Shown here: one piece after another, positions 25,858-34,473 of the stretch | How positions within the stretch are numbered: position 1 is the first letter of the stretch | How the letters are laid out: every line of letters begins with the position of its first letter | Origin: Sphingobacterium athyrii | Lineage (GTDB): Bacteria > Bacteroidota > Bacteroidia > Sphingobacteriales > Sphingobacteriaceae | DNA: 64,000 bases | Direction of reading: 5' to 3' | Assembly: GCF_003071065.1 (NCBI RefSeq) | Contig: NZ_QCXX01000006.1 | Span: 62,001-126,000, forward strand | Program-made: the position numbers and the translations under genes | Notes under the pieces: generated by a model | The model's database searches: none | Seen by the model: only the letters and a program-made list of their open reading frames with translations | What the model was told of the DNA's origin: nothing

Positions 25858-27012
25858 TTATTTTCGCAGCTCGACTTCTTCAATATCTTTTTTTATGAAA
25901 TGGAGCATTTCCTTGAGCTTATCTTCAACGAGATATAGGCTGAATATATGTTCAAATTTATTGAATTTGGACAGTTGATTGGCGCTGATGCGGTTGCCCC
26001 GATTGGTAACAATATGCTGGGCTACTCCTACGGCTGCGTCACTTTTATGCTTATTCTTAAAAAGACCAACTTTGCTGGAATAATGGAACAGACAGGTGAT
26101 TCCCTCTCCTGTGAGCGTCATATGGATTCCGCTGGAAGGGCTAGGGATCTGATCCAGCGTATCTTGGGCTTCCGCCTCTAGGTTTGTGATTTTTTCCAGA
26201 TAATCCAGTTCAGCGCAAATATATTCATTCATCATCATTTTGAGATGGGGCTGCTCGATATCGTAGTGGCTATTAGGAAAAGGGTGGTAATGGGTGATTT
26301 CCTTTTCCAGGAGCAAGAGGCGGGACAGCTGGTCAGCCCGGGATAGCGTGCTCAACTGTCTTTCAATATTTTCTTTCCATCGGTTGCGGAGACCGAGGTA
26401 GTTGAAATTGTACCGGATCAGAAATTCCATAAACCGCTTAGGATAGGACTTGTCACGGGTATCGTAGGCGATGCTTTGCAATGCCATGAGAAAGCTGTCT
26501 AGCCATTCACAATGATAAAAGAGCAGCCTGGGCGGCTTGTGCCCGTCAAACAGACTGTCCATACCATATTGGATTTCTAAGAGATATTCTTCGTCTAATT
26601 GTTTAGCGCGTAAGCGGGCGAATAATTTAGCAAGTTTTGTGAGGCTGGACTCCTTGAGAAGCTGTTGGTCGTATATGGGGAGCTCATCCAAGGGATTCAT
26701 ATGCTCTTTAAAATGCTGTATGCTCTGCCAGATACTTTCGTGCAGCTTGACAATGGTGCTATCCGATTGATGGGCTTTATAAGTATATAATCTATCAAAA
26801 AGCAATCTGAATTTGGTATAGTAGCGTCTAAAAGATTCCTTGGCCATGCCTGATTTGGAGTGACTGATATAAAGTTGTTCGGAATCGCGGATCAGGGCAT
26901 CGCAGGCCACTATAATGGACTTGTCGCTCGGGATAGCGCTGCCATGAAAACTGCCTTGCAGTATGCCGTACGCATTGACTGCGTCCTCCAATTGGTTTAA
27001 CGATCTGATCAT
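25858..27012 (-). CDS. Unknown helical protein, partner of the double-HNH protein
   Basis: A 384-residue soluble protein, predicted mostly helical (long amphipathic stretches, e.g. LTKLAKLFARLRAKQLDEEYLLEI). Its C-terminal part is weakly reminiscent of a DNA-binding or RteC-like fold (THMTLTGEGITCLFHYSSKV is close to ...GIHMTLTGEGITCLF). I could not assign a family. The ATG overlaps the last codon and stop of the HNH-containing gene by 4 bases (ATGA type), so the two proteins are made together and probably act together. Confidence 0.55.
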   Translation of the reverse strand: MIRSLNQLEDAVNAYGILQGSFHGSAIPSDKSIIVACDALIRDSEQLYISHSKSGMAKESFRRYYTKFRLLFDRLYTYKAHQSDSTIVKLHESIWQSIQHFKEHMNPLDELPIYDQQLLKESSLTKLAKLFARLRAKQLDEEYLLEIQYGMDSLFDGHKPPRLLFYHCEWLDSFLMALQSIAYDTRDKSYPKRFMEFLIRYNFNYLGLRNRWKENIERQLSTLSRADQLSRLLLLEKEITHYHPFPNSHYDIEQPHLKMMMNEYICAELDYLEKITNLEAEAQDTLDQIPSPSSGIHMTLTGEGITCLFHYSSKVGLFKNKHKSDAAVGVAQHIVTNRGNRISANQLSKFNKFEHIFSLYLVEDKLKEMLHFIKKDIEEVELRK

Positions 27013-28148
27013 GATTGCCTATTTTGTTGTACACGGCGGTTCATCTCCAGCTGTAAAACAGCACGCCCCCGATCGTTTAAAATATAAAATTGATCAAACT
27101 CCTTCTCATCCGTGAGCGAGTGAAAATCAATGGTGTCAATACGGTAGAAGGCAGAGACCCAACCGATTTTTAAAGCGAGTTCCAATCGCTCTTGCCAAAG
27201 CAAGATATTAAAAAAAGCAGCATCATGGGCTAAGCCATCCCTTGACCGCCTGGTCTGCGCACTCAGACATACCAAGAGCAGTTCTAGCAAGGCGTAATCA
27301 TCAAGCTGATCGAGCCAGGGCTGCCTGCTCTTGTCGTGAAGCTGTTGCCGCAGGATCGGAAGATCGTAGAGCTGAAGAGTCTCTAGGACAGGGTATGAGG
27401 CAAAAGGCTGTAAGGACTTATTGATTAAATAGCGTAGATTGATAATCATGGTGCTGATCTGGTGGTAAGGTATTTTTTTATAGTTCTGTTCGTGATAATG
27501 TGCAATTTTTAGTTTGGCCAGGAAAACTTCGGGTTCATCATTCGCCTTAGTGCTGTTGCAGAGGTAACAGCTGAATACGATCAGCCTTGAGTCAGGATGT
27601 TTGGAAATAGGGCGTACATGGTCACGTGTGATCTGGCAACTGGGATCTTTCCGCGAAGTATCCAAGGCTCTGTCACAATAGTAGCAGGTCAGGGTTGTAT
27701 TAACTTGCGTTACTGCTACATTGGACTGTTCTTTCGGAATATCCTGATATTTTAATTGTGGTTTTTCGGAGTCTGTTTTCTTGACGATCGTAAGATTTCG
27801 TTGATTGAGATTCGGCTCCAGATGATTCAGGATATAGGATACGTTTTTGGCCACAGTCTGAATCCGGGATACGTCAATATATTTAAACTCCTGCTGTTTT
27901 TCAGAGCTCTCGTGCAGTATTTCCAGGAATTCTTCAGGCTCAAGCCGTGACTTTGCTCTTTGACAGGTGTGGCACACGATGACCCGGATCTTATTTCCGC
28001 ACAGTTTGGTCGATGGGCGGAATAGGTCGTTGCATCGTTGCAGGTTAGTCCAGCTATGATAGCCACTAAGACGGCGTTCGCAGTAAAAACATTGGTCTAC
28101 CGGGGAGCTGTAGAACGATGATCCATGTGTTATTCGTAATCTTCTCAT
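27009..28148 (-). CDS. Protein with two HNH-like zinc domains
   Basis: A 379-residue protein. The first CxxC...CxxC module is near residues 20-75 (CFYCERRLSG ... VIVCHTCQRAKSRLEPEEFL); it lacks the central His. The second, near 155-215, reads CYYCDRAL ... TRDHVRPISK ... FSCYLCNSTKANDEPEVFL, which is a full HNH pattern with the DH pair and the N of CNxxK. The two modules look like a duplication in which only the second kept the catalytic residues. The rest is helical. HNH proteins are often DNA nucleases in defence or mobile-element functions. Coupled to the 384-residue gene downstream. Confidence 0.68.
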   Translation of the reverse strand: MRRLRITHGSSFYSSPVDQCFYCERRLSGYHSWTNLQRCNDLFRPSTKLCGNKIRVIVCHTCQRAKSRLEPEEFLEILHESSEKQQEFKYIDVSRIQTVAKNVSYILNHLEPNLNQRNLTIVKKTDSEKPQLKYQDIPKEQSNVAVTQVNTTLTCYYCDRALDTSRKDPSCQITRDHVRPISKHPDSRLIVFSCYLCNSTKANDEPEVFLAKLKIAHYHEQNYKKIPYHQISTMIINLRYLINKSLQPFASYPVLETLQLYDLPILRQQLHDKSRQPWLDQLDDYALLELLLVCLSAQTRRSRDGLAHDAAFFNILLWQERLELALKIGWVSAFYRIDTIDFHSLTDEKEFDQFYILNDRGRAVLQLEMNRRVQQNRQS

Positions 28149-28523
28149 AATTATATTATTTATTGTTAAATAGTCATATGGCTTGCGCTGACCGCCTTAT
28201 TATTCTTGATTGTCGTAAAAACTACCCTTACTATAAAATTAGCAAGGTATTACTTAGAAGGCAAGGTAAACTGTTGGTAAGCGGATGAACGGTAGCTGAA
28301 ATAAGGCATAAATATAGCTTATTGGCCTTTTAGGGGGTGTTTTGCGCTGACGGACGAAAACGAAATTATACGATGAACGGTTAGCTGTATTGGAGAAAAG
28401 GAATAAAAAAAAGCATGATTCTGTTAATTTTTACCGAATCCTGCATTGTTCTTTTGAAGTTCTGTCAATTTTTTATTTAGGGAATTAGTTAATTTTACCT
28501 GCCTTAACCATTTTGACAACTTC
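28149..28523. other. 375-base intergenic region before the LytTR gene
   Basis: Divergent promoter region between the HNH operon (minus) and the LytTR regulator (plus). TTGCGCTGAC occurs twice (about 28184 and 28342) and GATGAACGGT(T)AGCTG twice (about 28284 and 28371), so two degenerate copies of a short module lie here. They could be regulator sites. A 36-codon ORF at 28178-28288 is not convincing. Confidence 0.4.
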
Positions 28524-29477
28524 ATGCAAACAAAGAAACTAATTGAGAGATTCCATTCGGAGATTCAAGTTAACTACTTTTCGATCAGACTTCAATTAAT
28601 TTTGGCTATTCTGATCGGTAATTTCTTCTGCTCGCCCAGCAAATTTCTGGTCTTTGATGAACGGTATTCAGAACCAAGATTCTATCTCTATTGGTTTCTT
28701 TCCTCACTTATTACTTTGTGCGTGTTATATGCAGCGCATGTATTTAATAGATTCATGGACAAGAAGCTATCCTGGCTGACAGATTTTAAGCCACGTCTGA
28801 TCGGGCAGATTATCTATGGCTTACTGTTGCCTGCCCTGCTCACAACAGTCTTTGTGCTGTTGGTATTTTTACCGTTAACCTCAAAGGGAATGGATGCTAT
28901 AGGTCCATATATTCGCAACGAATTCAGGTTTGTATTTTTGTTTATATTCATATTGAACCTGTTATTCTTGCTGGTATACGTCATCCGGTTTGCCAAGTTC
29001 GTGAAAGATCAATATGTTGAGGCAGAAATAGAAAAGACTGAACTCAAGGAGTTGCTCATTGAATATGAGGAGCTGCAAGTGAAGTTGGAAGACGGGCGGA
29101 TGGAAGATGTTTCCGATACGGTCATGCTTGCACCTTGTCTTAGGGTAAAATATGGCTATGAAGATAACTATGTCCCACTTAGCGGCATTGCATTTATCAA
29201 AAGCTCAGCCGACGACAAAAAGCTCCTCACTTTAACGAGTAGCAGGGAGTATACACACAACTATAGCCTCGATACATTGATGAAAATACTCGACCATAAT
29301 CAATACTACTTGATGTACAGGCGTTACATCGTCAATCGGAGTATCATTAAAGGATATCATGCTTTAGAGAATGGCGTAATAAGGGTTGAACTGAAACCGA
29401 ATTTTGAGCAGCAGGAGGATATATTTGTCAGCCGTCAGGATGCCGCTGACTTTAGGCGCTGGTTTGAAATGAAATAA
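28524..29477 (+). CDS. Membrane-bound LytTR-family transcriptional regulator
   Basis: A 317-residue protein. Four membrane helices occupy roughly residues 20-42, 55-75, 90-115 and 135-158. A short coiled coil follows (VEAEIEKTELKELLIEYEELQ), then a C-terminal LytTR DNA-binding domain (about 205-315): VKYGYEDNYVPLSGIAFIKS, a T/S-rich strand, MKILDHNQYYLMYRRYIVNRS. The LytTR fold binds direct repeats near promoters. Having the domain joined to a membrane part without a receiver domain suggests that it reads a membrane signal directly. A terminator lies just downstream. Confidence 0.82.
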   Translation: MQTKKLIERFHSEIQVNYFSIRLQLILAILIGNFFCSPSKFLVFDERYSEPRFYLYWFLSSLITLCVLYAAHVFNRFMDKKLSWLTDFKPRLIGQIIYGLLLPALLTTVFVLLVFLPLTSKGMDAIGPYIRNEFRFVFLFIFILNLLFLLVYVIRFAKFVKDQYVEAEIEKTELKELLIEYEELQVKLEDGRMEDVSDTVMLAPCLRVKYGYEDNYVPLSGIAFIKSSADDKKLLTLTSSREYTHNYSLDTLMKILDHNQYYLMYRRYIVNRSIIKGYHALENGVIRVELKPNFEQQEDIFVSRQDAADFRRWFEMK

Positions 29478-29513
29478 AGTGTTTCAAACGCCTTTTATTT
29501 ACAATTCTTAAAA

Positions 29514-29549
29514 AAAACAGCCCATATCGTCGATATAGACTGCTTTTTT
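29514..29549. terminator. Probable bidirectional terminator after the LytTR gene
   Basis: Imperfect stem CAGCCCATATCG / CGATATAGACTG (two mismatches) flanked by AAAAAAA on the left and TTTTTT on the right. It serves the LytTR gene on plus and the DUF3024 gene on minus. Confidence 0.55.
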
Positions 29550-29559
29550 GTTATGTTTT

Positions 29560-29910
29560 TTATCCGAAAAAACAGCCATAACCATCATGACTGATCTCAG
29601 TTATTAGCTCCTGCAGGTTGTCGCTTGAAGGTATTGGTTCGTAAGCTTCCCATTTACCGCTGGCCCGCCGCCAATATAGCTTCCATTGCTTGCTAGATTT
29701 GATATACTTTATTTTCGCAAATTCGATATGTAGTATGTGAGCTGGATTATTCCATTGCGGGCGAATCTCAAATAATAAGGCAGTCTGCCCATCCCAGCTG
29801 TATCCAAAATCCAATTTCTTTCTCACCTCAATATCTTGTGGCCTTTTGGATTCGACAAAGCTTCTGATCTGAACTTCCGCCATGGAGATAATGTCTTTGT
29901 TGTCTATCAT
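29560..29910 (-). CDS. DUF3024 family protein
   Basis: A 116-residue protein that matches the DUF3024 pattern: LLFEIRPQWNNP, an AKIKYIKSSKQWKLYWRRA stretch, then GKWEAYEPIP and a terminal ISHDGYGCFFG. It is a small beta-rich cytoplasmic protein with no known biochemical role. It stands alone on the minus strand, sharing a terminator with the LytTR gene and facing away from the TetR gene. Confidence 0.75.
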   Translation of the reverse strand: MIDNKDIISMAEVQIRSFVESKRPQDIEVRKKLDFGYSWDGQTALLFEIRPQWNNPAHILHIEFAKIKYIKSSKQWKLYWRRASGKWEAYEPIPSSDNLQELITEISHDGYGCFFG

Positions 29911-30108
29911 TTTCTTGTTTAATCGTTTAATTCACTTTCAGTCTTAAAGATAATATTTTTACCTTGAGGTATATACTATACCCGGATATTTTTCAGTTTA
30001 CAGAGCGGCAGTGGGCCTGCCCCAGTTCGGGCATATGTGTCATAATATATGTTGTTATAGTTTATTCAAGATATATTTTGTTAAATTTGAGACTATATTT
30101 ATTTTATT

Positions 30109-30663
30109 TTGAAAAGAGAGCAGATATTAAAGGCGGGCCTTAAACTCTTCGTAACCCAAGGGTTGCATGCAGTTACCATTGCCCAGATAGCAGCCGAAGC
30201 AAACGTGGGTATCGGTACCGTATACCGAAACTTTAATAGCAAGGAAGAGATCGTACAGCAGATTTGGATACGGCAAAAGGCCAGCGAATCTGCCTATGTT
30301 TTCAAAAATTACAAGAAACAGGGCAGTCTACATGATCAGTTCAATTTTCTCTGGGAAAGGGTCATTCGGTACTTTCTTGAGCATCCGTTGGAATTCCAGT
30401 TTTCTTATCAATTTGCAGCATCACCGATCTTGACAAAAGAAATCCATGAAATAGCCATGATGGACTTTCTGAAATTTGACGAATTGTATGCGCTGGGCCT
30501 GGATCAGAATTTGTTCAAGCCATTAACGGCAAGACGCTTAAGGCTGTTTACGTTCAGCACGATCAACGGTTGGCTGCTGTGGGCGATGGATGAAAAGATG
30601 GACATAGATGACGCTACAATAGCCCTATTTTTACAAATGTGCTGGGATTCAATAAGCGCATAA
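30109..30663 (+). CDS. TetR/AcrR-family repressor
   Basis: A 184-residue regulator, started at TTG 30109 since no ATG precedes the domain. The TetR helix-turn-helix is complete at about residues 1-47: LKAGLKLFVTQGLHAVTIAQ, then AAEANVGIGTVYRNFNSKEE. The C-terminal ligand domain is helical. Immediately downstream lies a perfect 40-bp palindrome and then the SDR gene, so it probably represses the SDR and the transport-like genes after it, releasing in response to a small molecule. Ligand unknown. Confidence 0.85.
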   Translation: MKREQILKAGLKLFVTQGLHAVTIAQIAAEANVGIGTVYRNFNSKEEIVQQIWIRQKASESAYVFKNYKKQGSLHDQFNFLWERVIRYFLEHPLEFQFSYQFAASPILTKEIHEIAMMDFLKFDELYALGLDQNLFKPLTARRLRLFTFSTINGWLLWAMDEKMDIDDATIALFLQMCWDSISA

Positions 30664-30669
30664 TTTTTT

Positions 30670-30709
30670 TTTACAAAAACTGACGGAATATTCCGTCAGT
30701 TTTTGTAAA
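30670..30709. promoter_or_regulatory. Perfect 40-bp palindrome, likely TetR operator
   Basis: The centre is between 30689 and 30690, core ACGGAATATTCCGT inside CTGACGG...CCGTCAG, and the symmetry extends without error to the TTTACAAAAA/TTTTTGTAAA arms. It sits between the tetR stop and the SDR start. A terminator role is also possible, but the symmetric core and position favour an operator. Confidence 0.75.
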
Positions 30710-30733
30710 TTTAATTATACAAGAAACTAAATT

Positions 30734-31489
30734 ATGGCACACAACGATTTAAAAGGGAAAGTAGTCCTGATTGCCGGAGGTGGAAAAAACCTTGGCGGCT
30801 TATTAAGCAGAGATTTTGCAGCAAAAGGAGCAAAGCTGGCTATTCATTTTAATAGTGAAAGCTCAAAAGCAGAAAGTGAAAAAACATTGGCTGATGTCAA
30901 AGCCCAGGGTGCTGAAGCATTTTTATATCAGGGAGACCTGACCCAGGTAGGTAATATCACCAAATTTTTTGATGAAGCCATAAAAACTTTCGGTGGAATT
31001 GATATTGCCATCAACACCGTGGGTATGGTTTTGAAAAAGCCATTTGTCGAAACGACAGAGGCAGAATATGATACCATGTTCGGAATCAATTCAAAATCGG
31101 CTTATTTCTTCCTGCAGGAAGCTGGTAAAAAAGTAAATGATCATGGTAAAATCTGTACGATTGTGACTTCCTTGCTGGCTGCCTATACTGGATTGTATTC
31201 AACATATGCTGGAGCTAAGGCACCGGTCGAGCATTTTACAAGAGCGGCCTCGAAAGAATTCGGAAACAGAGGCATCTCCGTGACGGCAGTAGCTCCGGGG
31301 CCGATGGATACGCCTTTCTTTTACGGACAGGAGAGTGATGACGCGGTAGCCTATCACAAATCAGCTTCTGCGCTGGGCGGACTGACAGATATTAAAGATA
31401 TCGCGCCTTTGGTAGAATTCTTGGTAACGGACGGTTGGTGGATCACCGGGCAAACTATTTTTGCCAACGGCGGTTATACCACAAGATAA
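30734..31489 (+). CDS. Short-chain dehydrogenase/reductase
   Basis: A 251-residue Rossmann-fold oxidoreductase. The nucleotide-binding loop reads AGGGKNLGG (about 14-22) in place of the usual TGxxxGIG. The NxxG-like segment is INTVGMV, catalytic Ser is in IVTSLLAAY, and YxxxK is YAGAK near residue 158-162. C-terminal NGGYTTR is typical of SDRs. It would reduce or oxidise a carbonyl/alcohol with NAD(P)H. Preceded by the TetR palindrome and followed by a strong terminator, so it can be a one-gene transcript. Substrate unknown. Confidence 0.85.
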   Translation: MAHNDLKGKVVLIAGGGKNLGGLLSRDFAAKGAKLAIHFNSESSKAESEKTLADVKAQGAEAFLYQGDLTQVGNITKFFDEAIKTFGGIDIAINTVGMVLKKPFVETTEAEYDTMFGINSKSAYFFLQEAGKKVNDHGKICTIVTSLLAAYTGLYSTYAGAKAPVEHFTRAASKEFGNRGISVTAVAPGPMDTPFFYGQESDDAVAYHKSASALGGLTDIKDIAPLVEFLVTDGWWITGQTIFANGGYTTR

Positions 31490-31520
31490 TAGTTGATTAA
31501 CCGGAAATAATTGATCAGAT

Positions 31521-31565
31521 AATGGATAATGGTAATTTTAAATAAAACCCATTATCCATTTTTAC
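31521..31565 (+). terminator. Terminator after the SDR gene
   Basis: Perfect stem AATGGATAATGG / CCATTATCCATT (31521-31532, 31549-31560), then TTTTACTTTTA. Confidence 0.75.
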
Positions 31566-31581
31566 TTTTAAGCCTAAAATT

Positions 31582-31938
31582 ATGATAATCAGACTGATTA
31601 ATTCGATATTGATCCTCATCGCTGTATTTATGGGAATAAAACAGGGCTATGCCATGCTGATGGGGAAACCCGCCATGATGGACATGTTCAGTAAATGGGG
31701 ATTTAACAAAACAGCACTGGCAATAAATGGTGCGGTTACGATGATTGCCGCGTTAATGATCTTGTTCCCGAAGACTTTTGTCTGGGGAAACTTTTTAATG
31801 GCAGCAGGAATTTTGCTGATCATTTGTCTGCATCTGCTGGATAAAGATCTGAAAGGGGTGCTGATCGAACTGCCGTTTTTACTATTGAACCTAGTGATTA
31901 TCTACCTGCAATATCCCTTGAAAACCGCTGGGCAATAA
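31582..31938 (+). CDS. DoxX-like small membrane protein
   Basis: A 118-residue hydrophobic protein with four membrane helices (about 5-20, 45-62, 70-88 and 95-112). The pattern MGIKQGYAMLMGKP and a glycine-poor helical body place it loosely in the DoxX-like group of small membrane proteins. It is the first gene of the run DoxX-K+ channel-bestrophin-carbonic anhydrase, with gaps of 18, 7 and 14 bases. Function unknown. Confidence 0.55.
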   Translation: MIIRLINSILILIAVFMGIKQGYAMLMGKPAMMDMFSKWGFNKTALAINGAVTMIAALMILFPKTFVWGNFLMAAGILLIICLHLLDKDLKGVLIELPFLLLNLVIIYLQYPLKTAGQ

Positions 31939-31956
31939 CCTGAGTATCTTCGGTTA

Positions 31957-32652
31957 ATGATGACCAGCTTTCAATTTTTATTAAAATCGCCGATGATCAT
32001 TCAAAAGTTGCAGAAAAGAAAATATGAAATTCTTCTGCTCGTCCTGATGCAGCATTTATTTGTAGGAATATTTCTTACGGATCTGGATTTTTATACCCGT
32101 GTCATATGGCCGGTCAACATGCTCGTATTGGGAGTAGGGTCTATCTTGTTGTTCACCGGAAAACATAGCTGGGGAAACTGGTTCAGAAATCTGCATTTCA
32201 TCATCATTTTGTTATTACCTGTTGGCATCCCATTTTTTAAGGAGCTACCCTGGTATTTTACCTTTTTGAATATCAACTATGTGGTGTTCTTTTGCTTTCT
32301 TTTTATGGAGGTGCTCCGGTTTCTGATAAAACCCGGATATATCAATACGGATATTATTTCGGCTGCCATATGCGGGTATATGTTACTGATAGAAATCTCG
32401 GTGTTCGCACTGCAATTTTTCCAGTACCGCGATCCCGCATCTTTTAAAGGAGTTGATCAGTCCTCCGCCGCACTTACATTTATGGATCTGGTCTACTTCT
32501 GTTCGATTACTTTCACCAGTATCGGATTTGGAGATATTACGCCCAATACCCATGTGACCAAATTGGTCACCGCATTTGTGGGAATAGCCGGTCAATTTTA
32601 CACGGTTGTACTGGTAGGGATTCTGATCAGCAAATTTTCATCAAAAAATTAA
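31957..32652 (+). CDS. K+ channel-like ion channel
   Basis: A 231-residue membrane protein with about five to six hydrophobic segments. The last two form an ion-channel pore module (Ion_trans_2 type): an aromatic pore helix VYFCSITFTS, then the selectivity filter SIGFGDITP near residues 186-194 and the closing helix LVTAFVGIAGQFYTVVLVGIL. The canonical filter is T(V/I)GYGD; Tyr is replaced by Phe here, as in some natural K+ channels. It lacks an RCK domain. Starts 18 bases after the DoxX-like gene and ends 7 bases before bestrophin. Confidence 0.75.
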   Translation: MMTSFQFLLKSPMIIQKLQKRKYEILLLVLMQHLFVGIFLTDLDFYTRVIWPVNMLVLGVGSILLFTGKHSWGNWFRNLHFIIILLLPVGIPFFKELPWYFTFLNINYVVFFCFLFMEVLRFLIKPGYINTDIISAAICGYMLLIEISVFALQFFQYRDPASFKGVDQSSAALTFMDLVYFCSITFTSIGFGDITPNTHVTKLVTAFVGIAGQFYTVVLVGILISKFSSKN

Positions 32653-32659
32653 CTTATTT

Positions 32660-33676
32660 ATGAATATAGGCTCACATTACAAACTTTACCATTTCATTCC
32701 CTGGACCAGGATGAAGATTTATAAAATGCTTATTTTGAGTGTTATTCCAACCGTACTTTTTTATTTTATGGACTGGAAATGGCTGGCTATCCCCTGGGTT
32801 CCGGTCGCATTGCTGGGGACGGCAGCGGCATTCATTTCGGGATTCAAGAATACGCAGACTTACAACCGGAGCTGGGAAGCCCGTCAGATCTATGGTGCGA
32901 TCATCAACAACAGCCGCAGTTTGGGGATCTTGGTGCGGGATTTCATAAGAATGGACGATAAGGTACAGGAACAGGCGGTGCATCAGCAGATCATCTATCG
33001 CCATTTTGCCTGGCTCACGGCATTGAGGTTTCAGCTCAGGGAAACAAAAAGCTGGGAACATGTAAAAACAAAAGGCTACAATAAAGAGTTTCTCAGGTAC
33101 TATGAAGTTCCTGAATGGAAAGGTAAGCTTGATGAGGAACTCATAAACTTTTTAAGCGATGATGAGCTTAAGTATGTGCTTTCCACAAAAAATAGGGCGA
33201 CCCAGATCATTGCCTTACAGTCTGCGCAGTTAAGGGAATTAAATGAAGCAGGTCAAATTTCGGCTTATAATTATACCGCACTTGAAAATCAGTTCAAGGA
33301 ATTGTATGATCAGCAGGGAAAATGCGAAAGAATCAAAAATTTTCCCTATCCACGCCAGTTTTCGAGTATCAATCTCTATTTCACAAATGCGCTCTGCTTT
33401 TTGCTTCCGTTGGGGTTTTTGGGGGAGTTTTCTAAAATGATCGAAAAATTTGGCGATCATATCGTCTGGCTTACCGTTCCTTTCAGCATTCTTTTGGGCT
33501 GGGTGTTTCTGGTGCTGGAACAAATCGGGGAGAGTACGGAAAATCCATTTGAGGGTAATGCCAACGATATCCCGATCACACAGATCAGCAGGAACATTGA
33601 AATTGACCTGCGTGAAATCTTGGGCGAAAAGGAGCTTCCTCCCGCGATACAGCCCGTGAATAATATCGTCATGTAA
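32660..33676 (+). CDS. Bestrophin-family anion channel
   Basis: A 338-residue protein matching the bestrophin (UPF0187) family: WTRMKIYKMLILSVIPTV in the first helix, then GTAAAFISGFKNTQTYNRSWEARQIYGAI and SRSLGILV, a soluble helical middle and a second helix pair near 225-270 (LYFTNALCFLLPLGFLGEF). The C-terminal acidic NPFEGNANDIPITQISRNIE is characteristic. Bacterial bestrophins are pentameric ion channels; plant and algal relatives conduct chloride and bicarbonate. Its neighbour is an LCIB-type carbonic anhydrase, so bicarbonate is a reasonable substrate guess. Confidence 0.85.
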   Translation: MNIGSHYKLYHFIPWTRMKIYKMLILSVIPTVLFYFMDWKWLAIPWVPVALLGTAAAFISGFKNTQTYNRSWEARQIYGAIINNSRSLGILVRDFIRMDDKVQEQAVHQQIIYRHFAWLTALRFQLRETKSWEHVKTKGYNKEFLRYYEVPEWKGKLDEELINFLSDDELKYVLSTKNRATQIIALQSAQLRELNEAGQISAYNYTALENQFKELYDQQGKCERIKNFPYPRQFSSINLYFTNALCFLLPLGFLGEFSKMIEKFGDHIVWLTVPFSILLGWVFLVLEQIGESTENPFEGNANDIPITQISRNIEIDLREILGEKELPPAIQPVNNIVM

Positions 33677-33690
33677 AAAATAATAAAATT

Positions 33691-34428
33691 ATGAGTATAG
33701 AATCTGTAAGAAAATGGTATCCAAAGGCCTTAACGTCTATTGATACGGTCAATCGTTTATTGGACACGATTGAAAAATACCTGGAATTAAAACCTAAGCA
33801 GTTAATGCATGCGGACAGTATGTGCTGCGACGACGTCAATGCCATACAATATCCTCCTAGAGCCTATGAAATGCTCGGTCCATTTCACCTGGGAGGACTA
33901 GACGGTTTTCCTTTTGCCGGACTTACGGGGATGGGGGCATTTGCGCACCATGTCCCTGAAGATGGGGCTGTGATCATTTTTTATGCGCCGCACATCGGGA
34001 TTACCCGGGATGGGCAGATCGGAGAGATAAGCAGAATAGGACAACGGACCAATTCTGCCTGCTGCGGGGCAGCAAAAGGGGCCCTTGCCAAACTGGCAGC
34101 CGGACAGATCATTGAAGGAAATATCACTTCGCTGGATTTCCAGATAAATACCATTGAGCAAATTTTTCTCCACAGCAAAGAAAGGATACTGAATGCGGAA
34201 AACCAAATTTTTGAAGCGACAGAAGTCATGTATGAAGCGATAGACGAACGCATTGAAGTGTTGGTAAAAGAAACCCGATACCCGTGCAAATATGTGATTC
34301 TGGTAGGTGGTATCTTTATCAATGGAGATAAAGATATGGGATCATTCTGTCAGTATAAAAAGTTTGAATATATCGACGTTGCAACTATGGAAAGGAAAAA
34401 TCTGATGGATGCCTATTATGAGGATTGA
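33691..34428 (+). CDS. LCIB-type beta-carbonic anhydrase
   Basis: A 245-residue cytoplasmic protein of the LCIB/LCIC family (LCIB_C_CA). Conserved signatures: ADSMCCDDVNA (41-51), GPFHLGGLDGFPFAG (63-77), AFAHHVPEDG (83-92), APHIGITRDGQIG (99-111), RIGQRTNSACCGAA (115-128). Likely zinc ligands are Cys45 (or 46), His86 or 87, and Cys124 or 125. LCIB-type enzymes interconvert CO2 and bicarbonate, and in algae they belong to the carbon-concentrating mechanism. It follows bestrophin by 14 bases. In this heterotrophic bacterium it probably supplies or traps bicarbonate. Confidence 0.8.
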   Translation: MSIESVRKWYPKALTSIDTVNRLLDTIEKYLELKPKQLMHADSMCCDDVNAIQYPPRAYEMLGPFHLGGLDGFPFAGLTGMGAFAHHVPEDGAVIIFYAPHIGITRDGQIGEISRIGQRTNSACCGAAKGALAKLAAGQIIEGNITSLDFQINTIEQIFLHSKERILNAENQIFEATEVMYEAIDERIEVLVKETRYPCKYVILVGGIFINGDKDMGSFCQYKKFEYIDVATMERKNLMDAYYED

Positions 34429-34473
34429 GGGACAATAATGGGTGCTGGTTGCAGCCGGATTTGATTGAAGTGG

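Noticed and set aside
28178..28288. 36-codon plus-strand ORF starting MACADRLIIL
   Set aside because: Short, no family, overlaps the repeated promoter module; treated as non-coding.
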